A stretch of 64,000 bases of DNA from Ostrinia nubilalis (taxonomy: Eukaryota > Arthropoda > Insecta > Lepidoptera > Crambidae), in NCBI RefSeq assembly GCF_963855985.1, contig NC_087108.1, forward strand, positions 12,232,001 to 12,296,000. Direction: 5' to 3'. How positions within the stretch are numbered: position 1 is the first letter of the stretch; every line of letters starts with the position of its first letter. Shown here in pieces: positions 43,587 to 53,627 of the stretch. The translations under genes and the position numbers were made by a program. The notes below the pieces were generated by a model, which was not told where the DNA came from, ran no database searches, and saw only the letters and a list, made by a program, of their open reading frames with translations.

Positions 43587-43836
43587 CAGGGTGTGAAGGA
43601 TGAAAGACAAAGACAATATTTCATTTAATTTGTGTTAATTATTTATTTCCTTAACTCAAGTGGCAGTGGGCGGGTTACAAATTGTAGAGTTGATGGCCGC
43701 TGGGGCAGAAAAGTTCTTGTCAGATCTCACAAGAGGTCTGGGCAGATCTCCCAGAAGGACTTAGTGACTAGGTGGACCGTCGATCTTATGAAGGATCTGG
43801 ATCTGGATCTGAACGAACGAATGAACGAACACCCTG
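43587..43836. mobile_element. TA-flanked CAGGGTGT element holding an RTE tail, abutting the gene C promoter
   Basis: It begins CAGGGTGTGAAGG and ends ACACCCTG, with TA on both sides (43585-43586 and 43837-43838). About 43658-43832 is a plus-strand RTE tail with (GAAC) repeats. The right end is about 20 bp from the TATAAAG of gene C. Confidence 0.6.
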
Positions 43837-43856
43837 TATAGAATGATAACACAGAG

Positions 43857-43882
43857 TATAAAGAGCCGGAGCTGATAAGAGC
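43857..43882 (+). promoter_or_regulatory. Core promoter of gene C: TATAAAG and TGATAAGAGC
   Basis: TATAAAG at 43857-43863 and TGATAAGAGC at 43873-43882 match the gene B block. The right end of a TA-flanked transposon lies about 20 bp upstream of the TATA box. Confidence 0.5.
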
Positions 43883-43992
43883 CTCGCCATTTTAAATCGC
43901 AACTCTGTTTCACCAGTAGTACGGCGCGCGTACATAACAAAAGATTAGTGTGTTTCTTTAAATGGAGAGAAAATTTGGAAGAAGAGAAGAAA

Positions 43993-44035
43993 ATGTCGGC
44001 AAGAAGAACAGGGGTGACCCCTGACGTGGAAAGCA
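43993..44035 (+). CDS. Gene C exon 1
   Basis: Fourteen codons plus one base, ending GAAAGCA before GTGAGT. With GT of exon 2 the split codon is AGT (Ser), as in gene B (AGC). The start codon has A at -3. The upstream out-of-frame ATG at 43962 weakens the start choice. Confidence 0.45.
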
Positions 44036-47000
44036 GTGAGTTTTAATTTATTTTCAATTTATTTGAGAGCTTTTGTTAGGGCTTCGAATTGTCGACTGAC
44101 ATTTCTAGGAACGACACTTTTTACGATCATAGTTAGGTAGCACATCAATAGTTAATATATAAAACTTATTATTTGTAACTTTATATTTTCACCACAATTC
44201 AATTGGAATGCCCAACTTTGTTTCCAAATGATTGGTTTATGTTATTTTACTGCACCTAATTTAAATTATATTGTTATCATACGTTTCTCAAATAATATAA
44301 ATAAAATAAAAGCTATAACGATAGTCCTAAGCCCCCATAACAATAACAGTTGATTTAGATTTATTTAATGGGTTATCAACATGAGTATCTAATATGACTA
44401 AATGAAATTAAATAATGAATAAAATTATCAGTATACGAATCAATTTATTATTACTATCCATCCATCCAGTAGTAGGTACACTGGAACGCACATAAAAAGG
44501 GTGGGTTAGAAAATTTTAAATATTGTCAAAGTTACCTGATCTAGGTTTGTGAAATAAGGACTAATTACGCCAAGCCCTTTATTTTTAATAAATTTATTCT
44601 AATTGTTTTATTTTTAATAAATTTAAAATAAATGCAATGCATAGTTATTTTTAGTAGGTATTCTTTGTTTGATACAGTTAGTTACTTTTGAAAATATAGA
44701 AGATTTTCTAACCCTTTATCTTTACGGTCCAGTGTAATATATAATATATGTAGATATGACATAATAATAATCATATTGCGATTAATAACTGATTCAGAGT
44801 TTTATATGTATTAATAATTGCACTGTTAGTTTATTGTGTACGGTCCACTATCGTAAACGTTGATGAAGTGTAAACTAAAAGTAAAACTAAATCTCTTCTT
44901 GTACCTATTTAAATGTTTTGTGTCAATAACTATTCTATCTACTATGCCGAGAGGTCCCGGGTTCGATTCCCGGCCGGGCAGATATTGAAATATTGAATTT
45001 TAATTTCTGTGATGGGTCTGGGTGTTACTATGTATAATAAGTATGTATTTACAAAAAAAAAGTATTTAAGTATGTTTATATCCGTTGTCTGGTACCCATA
45101 GTACAAGCTTTGCTTAGTTTGGGACTAGAAGCGTAGTGTAAAATGTCCAAGGATATTTATTGTTTATTTATATATTTATCTATCTACTCGTATCTCTTGT
45201 TAGCGTTTTGGATTACTCTGTGAATATTGTGAACATTTATAAATCATCAACGACGAAGCTTTTATTTTACTGCATTTTCTTTATTCATTCTAAACTACTC
45301 AGCTAGCATATTTATGAATGAGTTTTACACAAGCATAGAAGTTTTCACAAAACAGAATCAATAAAATAAAAAGCTATTGGCCTGATGGAATTTATGATTT
45401 ACTAGCGGCCGCCCGCGACTTCGTACGCGTGGATCCCGTTTTACCCCTTTAGGGGTGGAGTTTCGTAAAATCCTTTCTTAGCAGATACCTACGTCATAAC
45501 ATCTACCTGCATGCCAAATTTCAGCCCGATCCGTCCAGTGGTTTGGGCTGTGCGTTGATAGATCACCATGTCAGTCAGTCAGGCACCTTTGAGTTATGTA
45601 TTTAGATTATGAGTAGTAGTTTACTAATAGTAATATGAATCAATCCAAAATAATTTACGGGTATGAATAATAATTTTATTTTTGACTAGCGGCCGTCTGC
45701 GACTTCGTACGCGTGGATCCCGTTTTAGCCCCTTCATCTATCTTACGCGGTTTAGATTTTTTCATACAAATGTTTTTTCCCGCTAACTCCCGTTCCCGTG
45801 GGAATTTTGCAATATCCTTGTTGTAACTAAGCTTTAAGTTTACTAAGGTATCTGCATGCCAAATTTCAAGCGTTTAACTTAAGCGATTTAGATTTTTCAT
45901 ACAAAAGGATTTAATTCCCGTTCCTGCGGGAATTTCGGGAATTCCTTTCCTAGTGCACCTCTACGGTACCTAAGCTACGTCCCTTCCAAATTAAACATTA
46001 AGGCTGCACACGCGACGGAAGCTTAAAAAATGAAGTAACTTTTATTTTTTATGCTAGACAAGGCAGGTATTTGACCGTAATCGCACCTGGTGTTAAGTGA
46101 GATGTACTTCTCCGTTTTCCCAAAATTTCCCTTCACTACTCTGCTCCTAAGATACTATAACCTACCCAGGAGTATGAAGAATAATCGTACCAAGTTTCGT
46201 TAGAATCCGTCGAGTAGTTTTTGTTTCTATAATGGAACATACAGACAGACAGACAAAAATTTTACTGATTGCAATTTTGGCATCAGTATCGATCATTAAT
46301 CACCCTCTGATAGTTATTTTGAAAATATATTTCATGTACAGAATTGACCTCTCTACAGATTTATTATAAGTAGGTATAGATTTTAATTTATAATATAGTG
46401 ATCCTACTACCTGATATAAGGTATACATTTGTTACTTATGTTTTAGTACAAATTGGTGAATAAATATTATTATTTTTGATTTGATTTGAATACAGTTTGA
46501 TCATTTACAGCAGTATGATTAATCTAATTTTTGTAATTTACGACTCCAAACACTAATATACTGCAAAATAAAAAAAAAACTAATCATCAATTCATTCTTC
46601 ACAATTTTAAAGTAAAATTTTATCGCTGAGCGATCACGATTTTTTTTAAATGCTCAAATCAGAAAGAAAAACGAAAAATAATCATCATAATTTCCGAAAA
46701 AACTGATAAAACTCTTCTGTCTTTAGGTCCTGTCAATTGGGCTTCCGTCTATCAAGAAGCAAGCAATCTTCTACCACCGAGAGATGAACCCGCGCCTCCA
46801 GGACGGCCGGTGAGGCCGCAACCTCACCGCCCTCCAGGTCATGCCATGCACATGACGGGTTACGAGGGGTTTTGCTTCATAAAGCGCTCCCGGGAGAAAA
46901 AACCAGCAGAGACAGGTCTGTACACTCTTCCATTGGTAATTATCGCAAGTCTTCCAGTGACTTGGCCCACTCTTAGCTTGGTCCACGGGCCAAGTTACTG

Positions 47001-47669
47001 GATTGAATTTTTAAATATTTTTCTTCCAGCAACCGGGTCCACTCCAAGAATCTAGAGTAGATTTTGTTGATTTGGTGTTTAATTTATTGATAAAAACATT
47101 GAAGGTGGGGCCCAGTCACTGAAAGAAATTAGGTAGGTAATTATCGCGGGTTTGACGTAGACCGACTCAAAACCCTATGGGAGGTCATTGTTCGTTCTCT
47201 CACTGTCATCCTCCTGCAGTGGAGACTGAAGGACGAAGCACATTTATCAACCTGGAAAGGGATCGTACGTAACCGTATCAACTCGAGGCGGTCAGTATTC
47301 TTTGTGTGAAACTCCATACTGCAACGCACACTTGGATAAGTGCGGATGCACTGCAACGCACACTTGGATAAGTGCGGATGCACTGCAACGCACACTTGGA
47401 TAAGTGCGGATGCACTGCAACGTAAACGCTTTTGCTTCGGGGTTGACCGCGCGCAAAAGGCGATACGATGTTGATCCCTTTCCGAGTTGGTCCCTTATAT
47501 GATCTGATGATGATGATGATGATGACACTTTCTTTCAGGTTTCACGCGAGAGTCCAGCCAAAACAGCTTCACCAGTTTCAGCGATGCGGCCCCAAAAAAG
47601 TTTAGATTTAAACACGTGTTCAGGAATTTGATGCTAGGTTGCTTTGGTTTCCACAAGCACTTGAGCTAA
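43993..47669 (+). CDS. Gene C of NLLPP cluster, three exons, about 120 aa
   Basis: Predicted join 43993-44035, 46727-46915, 47539-47669, all phase 1. Exon 1 encodes MSARRTGVTPDVES with a GTGAGT donor. Exon 2 encodes SPVNWASVYQEASNLLPP, a Pro/His/Arg stretch (PPGRPVRPQPHRPPGH) and GFCFIKRSREKKPAET. The last exon encodes GFTRESSQNSFTSFSDAAPK, then FRFKHVFRNLMLGCFG and a short tail. It resembles the last exon of gene B. No signal peptide is visible in this model. An ATG at 43962 upstream of the chosen start opens a 20-codon out-of-frame uORF, so the true start is uncertain. A different terminal exon at 47030-47055 is possible. Function unknown. Confidence 0.55.
44935..45180 (+). repeat. tRNA-derived SINE
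   Basis: GGTCCCGGGTTCGATTCCCG is the B box. The body has GGTCTGGGTGTTACTATGTA and the 3' part TTTAAGTATGTTTATATCCG, TTGCTTAGTTTGGGACTAGA. The A-box half of the tRNA head is missing. Confidence 0.8.
45405..45590 (+). repeat. CTAGCGGCCGCCCGCGAC repeat copy
   Basis: Starts CTAGCGGCCGCCCGCGACTT, GGATCCCGTTTTACCCCTTT and ends near GATCACCATGTCAGTCAGTC. Confidence 0.8.
45688..46385. repeat. Second copy of the minisatellite-bearing repeat
   Basis: Same head (GCGTGGATCCCGTTTTAGCC), one to two 135-bp-type units, then an interruption at about 46000-46120 that includes a GGCAGGTATTTGACCGTAAT fragment. The same tail (CAGTATCGATCATTAATCAC) follows. Confidence 0.75.
46727..46915 (+). CDS. Gene C exon 2 with NLLPP signature
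   Basis: The acceptor is TCTGTCTTTAG and the donor GACAG before GTCTGT, symmetric phase 1. Encodes ASVYQEASNLLPPRDEP followed by a Pro/Arg/His-rich segment and a basic end (KRSREKKPAET). The charge pattern differs from the acidic middle of gene B. Confidence 0.7.
47030..47055 (+). CDS. Possible alternative short terminal exon of gene C
   Basis: A good polypyrimidine tract and acceptor (TTTTTCTTCCAG) is followed in phase 1 by ATGSTPRI and TAG. It would end gene C after exon 2 and give a protein about 34 residues shorter. Either this or 47539-47669 may be used, or both. Confidence 0.35.
47175..47500. repeat. Repeat with three tandem 32-bp units (47321-47416)
   Basis: GCAACGCACACTTGGATAAG + TGCGGATGCACT repeats at 47321, 47353 and 47385. 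The flanks (ATCAACTCGAGGCGGTCAGT, CCTTTCCGAGT) recur as a single-unit copy at 62780-62935. It lies in a gene C intron. Confidence 0.85.
47539..47669 (+). CDS. Gene C terminal exon
   Basis: The acceptor CTTTCTTTCAG continues gene C in phase 1 with FTRESSQNSFTSFSDAA and FRNLMLGCFGFHKHLS before TAA. The Ser/Phe-rich start and the F-x-x-L-(M/L)-LG block parallel exon 3 of gene B. The last residues overlap sequence with repeat-like inverted ends (AGCCAGTTGCA), so the C-terminus may be altered by an insertion. Confidence 0.5.
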
Positions 47670-49000
47670 ATGTTCACATAGCCAGTTGCAAGATTTTTTG
47701 AAAAGTTGAAAGTTACAACATAATATTGAAATGCTACATTGCTTAACTGATATGGTCACCTTTGCCCAGTAAAGTTGAGAAAACCGCTCACGACTATCAG
47801 CATATTCAGTCCGAAAAAAAGCTGCTGTACAGTCGTCAGTGCAACTAGCAAAAATTCTCAAATATAATAGACAAACATTATAATATTAACTTACAGAAAA
47901 ATGTCGTCGCATTTCTTCATAAAGGTGAAAAGCATTTTAAGATACAAATCACAAAGAAGAAATGAACAGCTGATAGACATTCAAATACATTCGGTGGACT
48001 AAAAAAAAACAATCGTGTTTAATGGACTCAGGAATTCAATTCATTCATTGTAATACAATAGTTACCTACATGCAGTTTTTACAACATTTTTTTGCATTTT
48101 TATGCAACTGGCTAAAATCTTCTTCTTGTCGTGTCGACAACAAACCTACAGTGTCAGCCCGAAACTCTGCTACAAGAGTGGCGTTGGTTGACTGACTATA
48201 TTTATGTGAAATAAAATTAAAATATTATAACTATATGGATTAAACTATAATTTATTGGAGTTTTTGTCGGCCACTTTACCAGTCGCGCTGAAACCGCGTG
48301 GTGAAGCCATCCCACTGTTGGGATGAGTGAGATCTGCCGAAATATAATATCTTTGCTTTATTTAATGTCAATTACATAGTTTTATTTAACCAAAAAAACA
48401 ATAAAAATGTTTAACGATAAATCACAAAAAAAATTGATACAAATATTAATGTAGCTAATGTAAATGCTTATAAAATTGTTACTTAATCATGTTTTAAAGG
48501 TAATAAAATTATCATATCACTAATATAACATTGACTTTTATTTTATATCTTTAAATCACGGTTTTAAACTTATACCAAATAATTGCCAACAATTTCAACA
48601 CAAATTATTTTACGACCTAATGCTATATGCATAATTTCTCAGACCTTCATTTTCAGACCCCCACTATTCTCAGAAGAATGTACTGCGCGAATACTTTGAC
48701 ATCTAAAATATTATCGACCTTATGCCATCCGCCAAAAGTCTACATTTGCATCACATGCCTTTATCCTGGGACGCTCAGACATTTGCTTTGTTTCCTAAAA
48801 ATCCAAACAACAGACAACGCATTTCTTTAAATATTTCCTCTCTTACTCTGTCTTAATCGAATTTAGGCACCTCTCTCTTGCACACAATCTTCTAGTTATC
48901 ATCGAAAAAGGACGTCACTGACCTCATTACATTGACATTAACTTAGTTTGACAAAGTACTATCGGTATCTCGAAGCGGGAAGTGTGACCTTAATGACATA
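47670..49000. other. No gene recognised; repeat remnants
   Basis: AGCCAGTTGCA (47681) and TGCAACTGGCT (48103) are inverted. 48118-48190 (CTTCTTGTCGTGTCGACAAC, CTACAAGAGTGGCGTTGG) matches 34260-34345 in inverse orientation. A 75-codon minus frame at 47634 has no family support. Confidence 0.45.
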
Positions 49001-49009
49001 GCGGTAAGG

Positions 49010-49252
49010 TTGAAGATAACAGCGCCGCGGTTACAGGTACCGCTACATAGTGGCAGGCAACTGTCAATGGTTTGCCAAATGGCGGATAGTGGCCAGTGCT
49101 TCAGTTACCAGCCGCTTGCGCACGCGCTTCTAAACTTGAAAATAAATAAATAACTTTTTAATCGCGTTCTAGTGGCCAGTGCGTGTTAGTGATTTGAAAA
49201 TTAAGTTACACACAAGTTAATTTGGATTGGTACTCTTTGGATCATAACTGTA
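49010..49252 (+). promoter_or_regulatory. Possible promoter and non-coding first exon
   Basis: A GC-richer island (CAGCGCCGCGGTTACAGGTA, GCGCACGCGC) is followed by AT-rich sequence and a GTAAGT donor after AACT (49251). This is compatible with a 5' UTR exon of an unseen gene; there is no direct coding evidence. Confidence 0.22.
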
Positions 49253-50040
49253 AGTTTTATTTTTAATTTTATTCGCTGCAGGAGAGATTTCAATCCTGTG
49301 TCCAGAGACTGACTAAAATTTGACCTGGTAACTAAATTTAAACGAAAATGTACTCAATAACACTAAACTATAATCCTTTGTTACTACGTCAGTCAGTCCA
49401 GCTGTTAATGACTCTACCTTTGTTTTGAAGTAAGAAACAATTTTCACGTTAATTTGATTTAAAAGCTATTAATTTACAACGAATATGAGTTCAGTATTAC
49501 AAACAGGGGATTTTTGCATGTGTATTTATAAATTGATTAGAGATAATTTACAATGATAAATAAAGATATTGATAACATATTATCTTTGTAAAAAAGATAA
49601 AACAACGATATTTTTTTATTAGATAAATATCATAGGAAATCTATGACATTTAATTCAAAATCTAAACACATGTGACATAAGGATTTACTTCATGTAGAGT
49701 CACTTTTGTACTACATTATTTATTTTAATTTAATTTAAATGTTGAATAAAATTGTTGAATGGTCAGTTATAAGTCGTTTCTATAATACCCTTAAATTGAT
49801 AAGATAAATAATCGTAATTGTATTGTATTATGTGAAATGATATAATATTCAATATCTATCCCTTTCACTCGCTCTTGGATATTGGTGTGAGTGACAGAAA
49901 CAGGTAGAGACCGATTAAGTAGATAAATAAATCGGACACCTTTCTTATGTCGCGTTCTAAGTTTATACTTAAGAATGAACTTCATTTTGTTAACCGCCAT
50001 TTATAAAATTAAATAGATAACTGACTATCATTCAGAGAAT
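49253..50040. other. No feature recognised
   Basis: AT-rich, no identified repeat or gene. Confidence 0.4.
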
Positions 50041-50042
50041 AG

Positions 50043-50278
50043 AAGCTGTAGATCCTGGCTACACAGGAGTTGCAGTGGTGGGAACGAGAAGTGGGAATAG
50101 GACCATGATATGGGATGTCTCCCGCCTCGTGGGCAGGCCTCCTACTAGGTGGACCGACGATCTGGTAAAGGTCGCGGGAAGAGCCTGGATGCGGGCAGCG
50201 CAGGACCGTGCATTGTGGAAAACCTTGGAGGAGGCCTTTGTCCAGCAGTGGACGTCATTTGGCTGAAACAAACGAATG
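50043..50278 (+). repeat. 310-bp retroposon end fused to RTE 3' tail
   Basis: CTGTAGATCCTGGCTACACA ... GAACGAGAAGTGGGAATAG (50043-50098) is followed from about 50125 by an RTE tail, PPTRWTDDLVKVAGRAWMRA to VQQWTSFG* and AAACAAACGAATGATG. Confidence 0.8.
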
Positions 50279-50384
50279 ATGGGTTATCATCCATAGAAAA
50301 GTATAAAACAGAATGTTAATAATACATTATCACAATCTACTTGTCCTTCTGCCGTTTAGGTTACAACTAAGGGTACAACTAATT

Positions 50385-50620
50385 TATCAAAGTCAAAGTC
50401 AAAGCTTTTATTCAATACTTAGGGCCTTTCCAGGGCGCTTAAACACGTCCCAAATATACCACCACTTCGGGACATTATAATAATACCATCAATAATGTAC
50501 CATCCTAGACTGCATCCCACTTAACATCAGGTGAGATTCCGGTCAAATACCTGCCTTGTTATGCATAAAAAATGGGCTGGTGCTCAGAAGAAATTCAAGA
50601 GATTTTATGAGCACTATGAG
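50385..50620. repeat. Retroposon fragment (TACCATCCTAGACTGCATCC)
   Basis: Begins ATCAAAGTCAAAGTCAAAGC and includes CACTTAACATCAGGTGAGAT and ATACCTGCCTTGTTATGCAT, the complement of the fragments at 30890, 46052 and 51970. Confidence 0.65.
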
Positions 50621-51230
50621 TGTTTGATATGGACCGACGACTTATTGCCCCCTCTGAAGCACGAAATCAGTGTATTGAACCCTTTAAATACTTAGAATAA
50701 ATCTTAGATAAATAGTAAAGTGCAAGTAAGGGCCTTCAAGCTAGACCACTGGGTTAGTTTTTCCCCTTGAAAAATTCAAACACTATTGAAAACGTATGAA
50801 AGAATGACATTGGATGACATGACTTTTGCCTCAATTTAGACGAAGCGCATGTATTATTCAACTCTTGCATCATTGTAGTTTTGGTAGATCCTAAAAATAC
50901 GTCAAGGTTTACTATTACAACATTCAAGTAAGATTTGGCATAAAAAGAAAAGTAAAAAAAGTTCAATCGAATTAAGAACCCCTTTTGTTAAAGTCGATTA
51001 ATAAAAACAAATGCTATGTAATTAAATGAACAGTCAAGATAAAAACGTTTCGCAATTGTTTTTTTAACAGCAATTTGTGTTTCGAATCATCTGATCCTAA
51101 CCAAAAAGAAAAACATAAGACGATCTTTTTCTGTTTCAATATAGTACAGCAATTAAAAGGCAGTTGAAAAATATACATTTTTTCACAGACATGCCATCGC
51201 CTGTACAGCGTCAAATACTTCGTGTCACTC
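50621..51230. other. No feature recognised
   Basis: AT-rich, no supported feature. Confidence 0.4.
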
Positions 51231-51232
51231 TA

Positions 51233-51345
51233 AGGCTGGGTTGCACCATCTTACTTTAACATTAACTAACGTCAAAAATCTGTCAAACTCCGTACAAAAA
51301 CATCCGTTATAGTCACAGTTATAACAAGATAATGTAACTCAGCCT
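51233..51345. mobile_element. AGGCTGGGTTGCACC MITE
   Basis: The inverted ends AGGCTGGGTTGCACCATCTT and ATAATGTAACTCAGCCT surround AACGTCAAAAATCTGTC. Same family as 3811-3930. Confidence 0.8.
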
Positions 51346-51450
51346 AAACGTTGACAACACAATCCATAACAAAGACGTGTTGCGAACTTTTGGCTAGTAC
51401 TTCGGGTGTCACGATTCGAACTATTGGACTCTGACTGTACAACATTCGAA
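51346..51450. repeat. One end of the CAGYCAGCGTCAAA MITE family
   Basis: AAAGACGTGTTGCGAACTTT ... TCTGACTGTA matches the right arm of 54536-54885. Confidence 0.65.
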
Positions 51451-51594
51451 TCAAGAATTTTAGCTGGAATTCCAATGACGTGCAACACTTTCTCTTGTTG
51501 ACTCACTATTTTACCGTTCGTTTCTTTGGGTTTCGTTCCGTTCGATTCCAGGTCATAGATTACATAACTCTGTGCAAAGTTTAATGCAAATTCC

Positions 51595-51790
51595 TATTTG
51601 GTTGGTGGTAAGACAACCTGCTTCAGAGGTCTTGGGTTCGATTCCCAGTGGAAGCAAAATTTTCTTAGTGGTAAGGCCTGTTCTAAGTCCGTGAGGTTAG
51701 CTGCCGCCACTAATAACATTGTTGTGTTCCTGTTATTAAAGGTAATATAGCCAATTCCTCTATGGTTGATTGTGGTTGGTCCATTCAGCA
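51595..51790 (+). repeat. tRNA-derived SINE, plus orientation
   Basis: GTGGTAAGACAACCTGCTTC and TTGGGTTCGATTCCCAGTGG, then CTAATAACATTGTTGTGTTC. Complement of the 60.8-61.2 kb family. Confidence 0.8.
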
Positions 51791-52390
51791 AAAGTCATGA
51801 TTTGTCATATGGGACAATTCAGTATTGTCTGACATGGCAAAAATCGTAACTAATAAGTAATAACCGAGTATTGATAGTGGAGCCCTCCTGTAAAATGTCA
51901 CATGGGACAGGTCAGTGTTGTCAAAGGTGCCAGAATGTAGCTTTGTTCATACAAATGATAGCACATTTTTTTATGCATAACAAGGCAGGTATTTGACCAC
52001 AATCGCACCTGATGTTAAGTGGGATGCAGTCTAGGATGGTACATAATTCTGCCCTGTAAGTGCCTATTCACTCTCGCCTTGAAAAGGCCCGGATTATAGT
52101 CTTCGGGAAAGGCAGCATCAAGCTATTGGAAACTATTTAGTAACAACAATGCTACTGTACTTTAAACAAGTCGAGTAGATAGTAATATTTATTTACTATC
52201 GAACCGACTCAAGGTTTGCTAGGCCGCAGCGTGCCGCGTTATCTCACTGATAACGTTATCAATGTTATGCCACCGCCAAGATTCGACAGTTTGTTGGCAA
52301 ACTCATTCGGAGGTATAAATAAGTAATTGACTGTCAAGAAGACCCGTTAGTAGTTTGTTTTCTGCTGTTTACTTTTTTTTAGTACAATTA
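51791..52390. other. No gene; retroposon fragment at 51965-52060
   Basis: CAAGGCAGGTATTTGACCAC, TGATGTTAAGTGGGATGCAG and CTAGGATGGTACAT mark the fragment. The rest is unassigned. Confidence 0.45.
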
Positions 52391-52396
52391 GATTTT

Positions 52397-52583
52397 AGAT
52401 ATATCTATAAAAGCGAAACGTTACTAATTAACTGACTCACTCATCACGAAATCTCAGAAACTACAAGTGCTAGGAGTCTCTTTTGCATGGGGGTTCCTTT
52501 TAGAACATAATTGCTCACTAAGACGGGATTTTGCAAAATTTTACCCCTAAGGGAGTAAAACGGGATCCACGTCCGCTAGTTGT
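52397..52583. repeat. CTAGCGGCC-family fragment
   Basis: TATCTATAAAAGCGAAACGT, TCACGAAATCTCAGAAACTA, ACCCCTAAGGGAGTAAAACG, ending CCGCTAGTTG. Confidence 0.8.
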
Positions 52584-52798
52584 TTATTGTTTGTCGTCTA
52601 TGGTACTAGAAAAGTAGATTTTTTACTGAAAACTTACTATTTCCTTTTGAATTATTGTGTAATGACAGCAATAAAAAATAAAATATCAGATAGTTAACTA
52701 TAGTTCTAGTACTTAACTCAGTCCGTGCCTGAGGTGAGTGACATGGGAGGGGTGACATTGACATAATTATGACGTGACAGAACATACAAATCTGAAGC

Positions 52799-53051
52799 AC
52801 CCTATGGAAAAGCAAAATATGGGGCACACTGAAAACCAGCGCCGTGGCCTTCGTCACCGTGGGCCACGGCATATGCTGAGTGGGGTCCCGTTGCAGTGGG
52901 CATCTTGTTGGTGAATGGGTGGCACTGCTCAGTTTACTCTTGTTTTTATTTTTTCTTCTTCCATTATTATGTGCCACTGTCATGTCTATGTAATTGCCTG
53001 TATTTGTGTGAAGTCCATTGTAATAAATGTATCTTTCTTTATTTCTTTCTT
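52799..53051 (+). mobile_element. Retroposon with (TTTC)n tail, TCTGAAGC duplication
   Basis: TCTGAAGC at 52791-52798 and 53052-53059. The body is nearly identical to 35684-35915 but the first 20 bp differ. Confidence 0.8.
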
Positions 53052-53084
53052 TCTGAAGCGTAATCTGAAGTCTCACTGGCGTTT

Positions 53085-53358
53085 CATCATCATCATCATT
53101 TCAGCCACAGGACGTCCACTGCTGAACATAGGCCTCCCCCAGTGATCCACATCGCACGATTGGTAGCGGCCTGCATCCAGCGCCTTCCTGTTACCTTTAT
53201 CAGGTCGTCGGTCAATCTTGTGGGTGGACGTCGCACACTGCGTTTTCCGTTACGTGGCCTCCACTCCAGAAACTTGCTGCCCCATCGGCCGTCAGTTCTG
53301 TGTACTATATGCCCTGCACATTGCCAATTCAGCTTGCTAAGCCTGACTGACATTTTAC
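53085..53358 (-). repeat. RTE 3' end with (ATG) tail
   Basis: Minus strand: LSKLNWQCAGHIVHRTDGRW, VRRPPTRLTDDLIKVTGRRW, MQAATNRAMW. The tail on that strand is AAATGATGATGATGATGAAA. Confidence 0.85.
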
Positions 53359-53459
53359 GTCTCAAAAACACCCTCCCATGCCGCTCTCACACCTCAGGCA
53401 CGGACTGAGTCAAGCACTTAATCTATAAGTATACCTAATTTTGTACACTACAGACAGCG

Positions 53460-53627
53460 ATGTATCGTGTGACGTCATCTGTAATCGTTATCATTCTCTT
53501 TGCACGAACTACAGCGTTATTAACCGACTTCGATAAAATAGAGGAAGTTCTTAATGCGTTTTTTGATGAGACCGCGGTAACTATGGATTTCTATTGTCTC
53601 GAAGCATACCAGCGCCTGAAGGGTTAA
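53460..53627 (+). CDS. Small secreted-protein-like reading frame or first exon, 55 codons
   Basis: ATG-initiated frame starting MYRVTSSVIVIILFARTTA, a good signal peptide, then LLTDFDKIEEVLNAFFDE and TAVTMDFYCLEAYQRLKG before TAA. The pattern (leader, then short amphipathic segment ending xxDFYCxxxxxRLK) reminds me of the first exon of divergent insect ionotropic receptors, but this is recall only. GGTTAAAAG at the end could serve as a weak donor. No downstream exon was found, so it may be a gene remnant. Confidence 0.4.
   Translation: MYRVTSSVIVIILFARTTALLTDFDKIEEVLNAFFDETAVTMDFYCLEAYQRLKG

Larger units (their letters stand above)
44036..46726 (+). other. Gene C intron 1: repeats only
   Basis: Holds a tRNA-derived SINE (44935-45180), a CTAGCGGCC repeat (45405-45590) and the minisatellite repeat copy (45688-46385). 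44060-44900 is AT-rich with no feature identified. Confidence 0.5.
52709..53420. mobile_element. TIR element carrying two retro-insertions
   Basis: ACTCAGTCCGTGCCTGAGGT at 52716 is exactly mirrored at 53391-53410. The interior TIR parts (CATGGGAGGG / CCCTCCCATG) also pair. It contains the (TTTC)n retroposon and an RTE tail, leaving little of its own interior. Confidence 0.8.

Noticed and set aside
44955..44990. tRNA from GGTTCGATTCCC B box
   Set aside because: No matching 5' half; it is the remnant head of a SINE.
47292..47528. 78-codon frame starting with a Ser-rich run
   Set aside because: The run is the (ATC/GAT)n simple repeat and the rest is the 32-bp tandem repeat.
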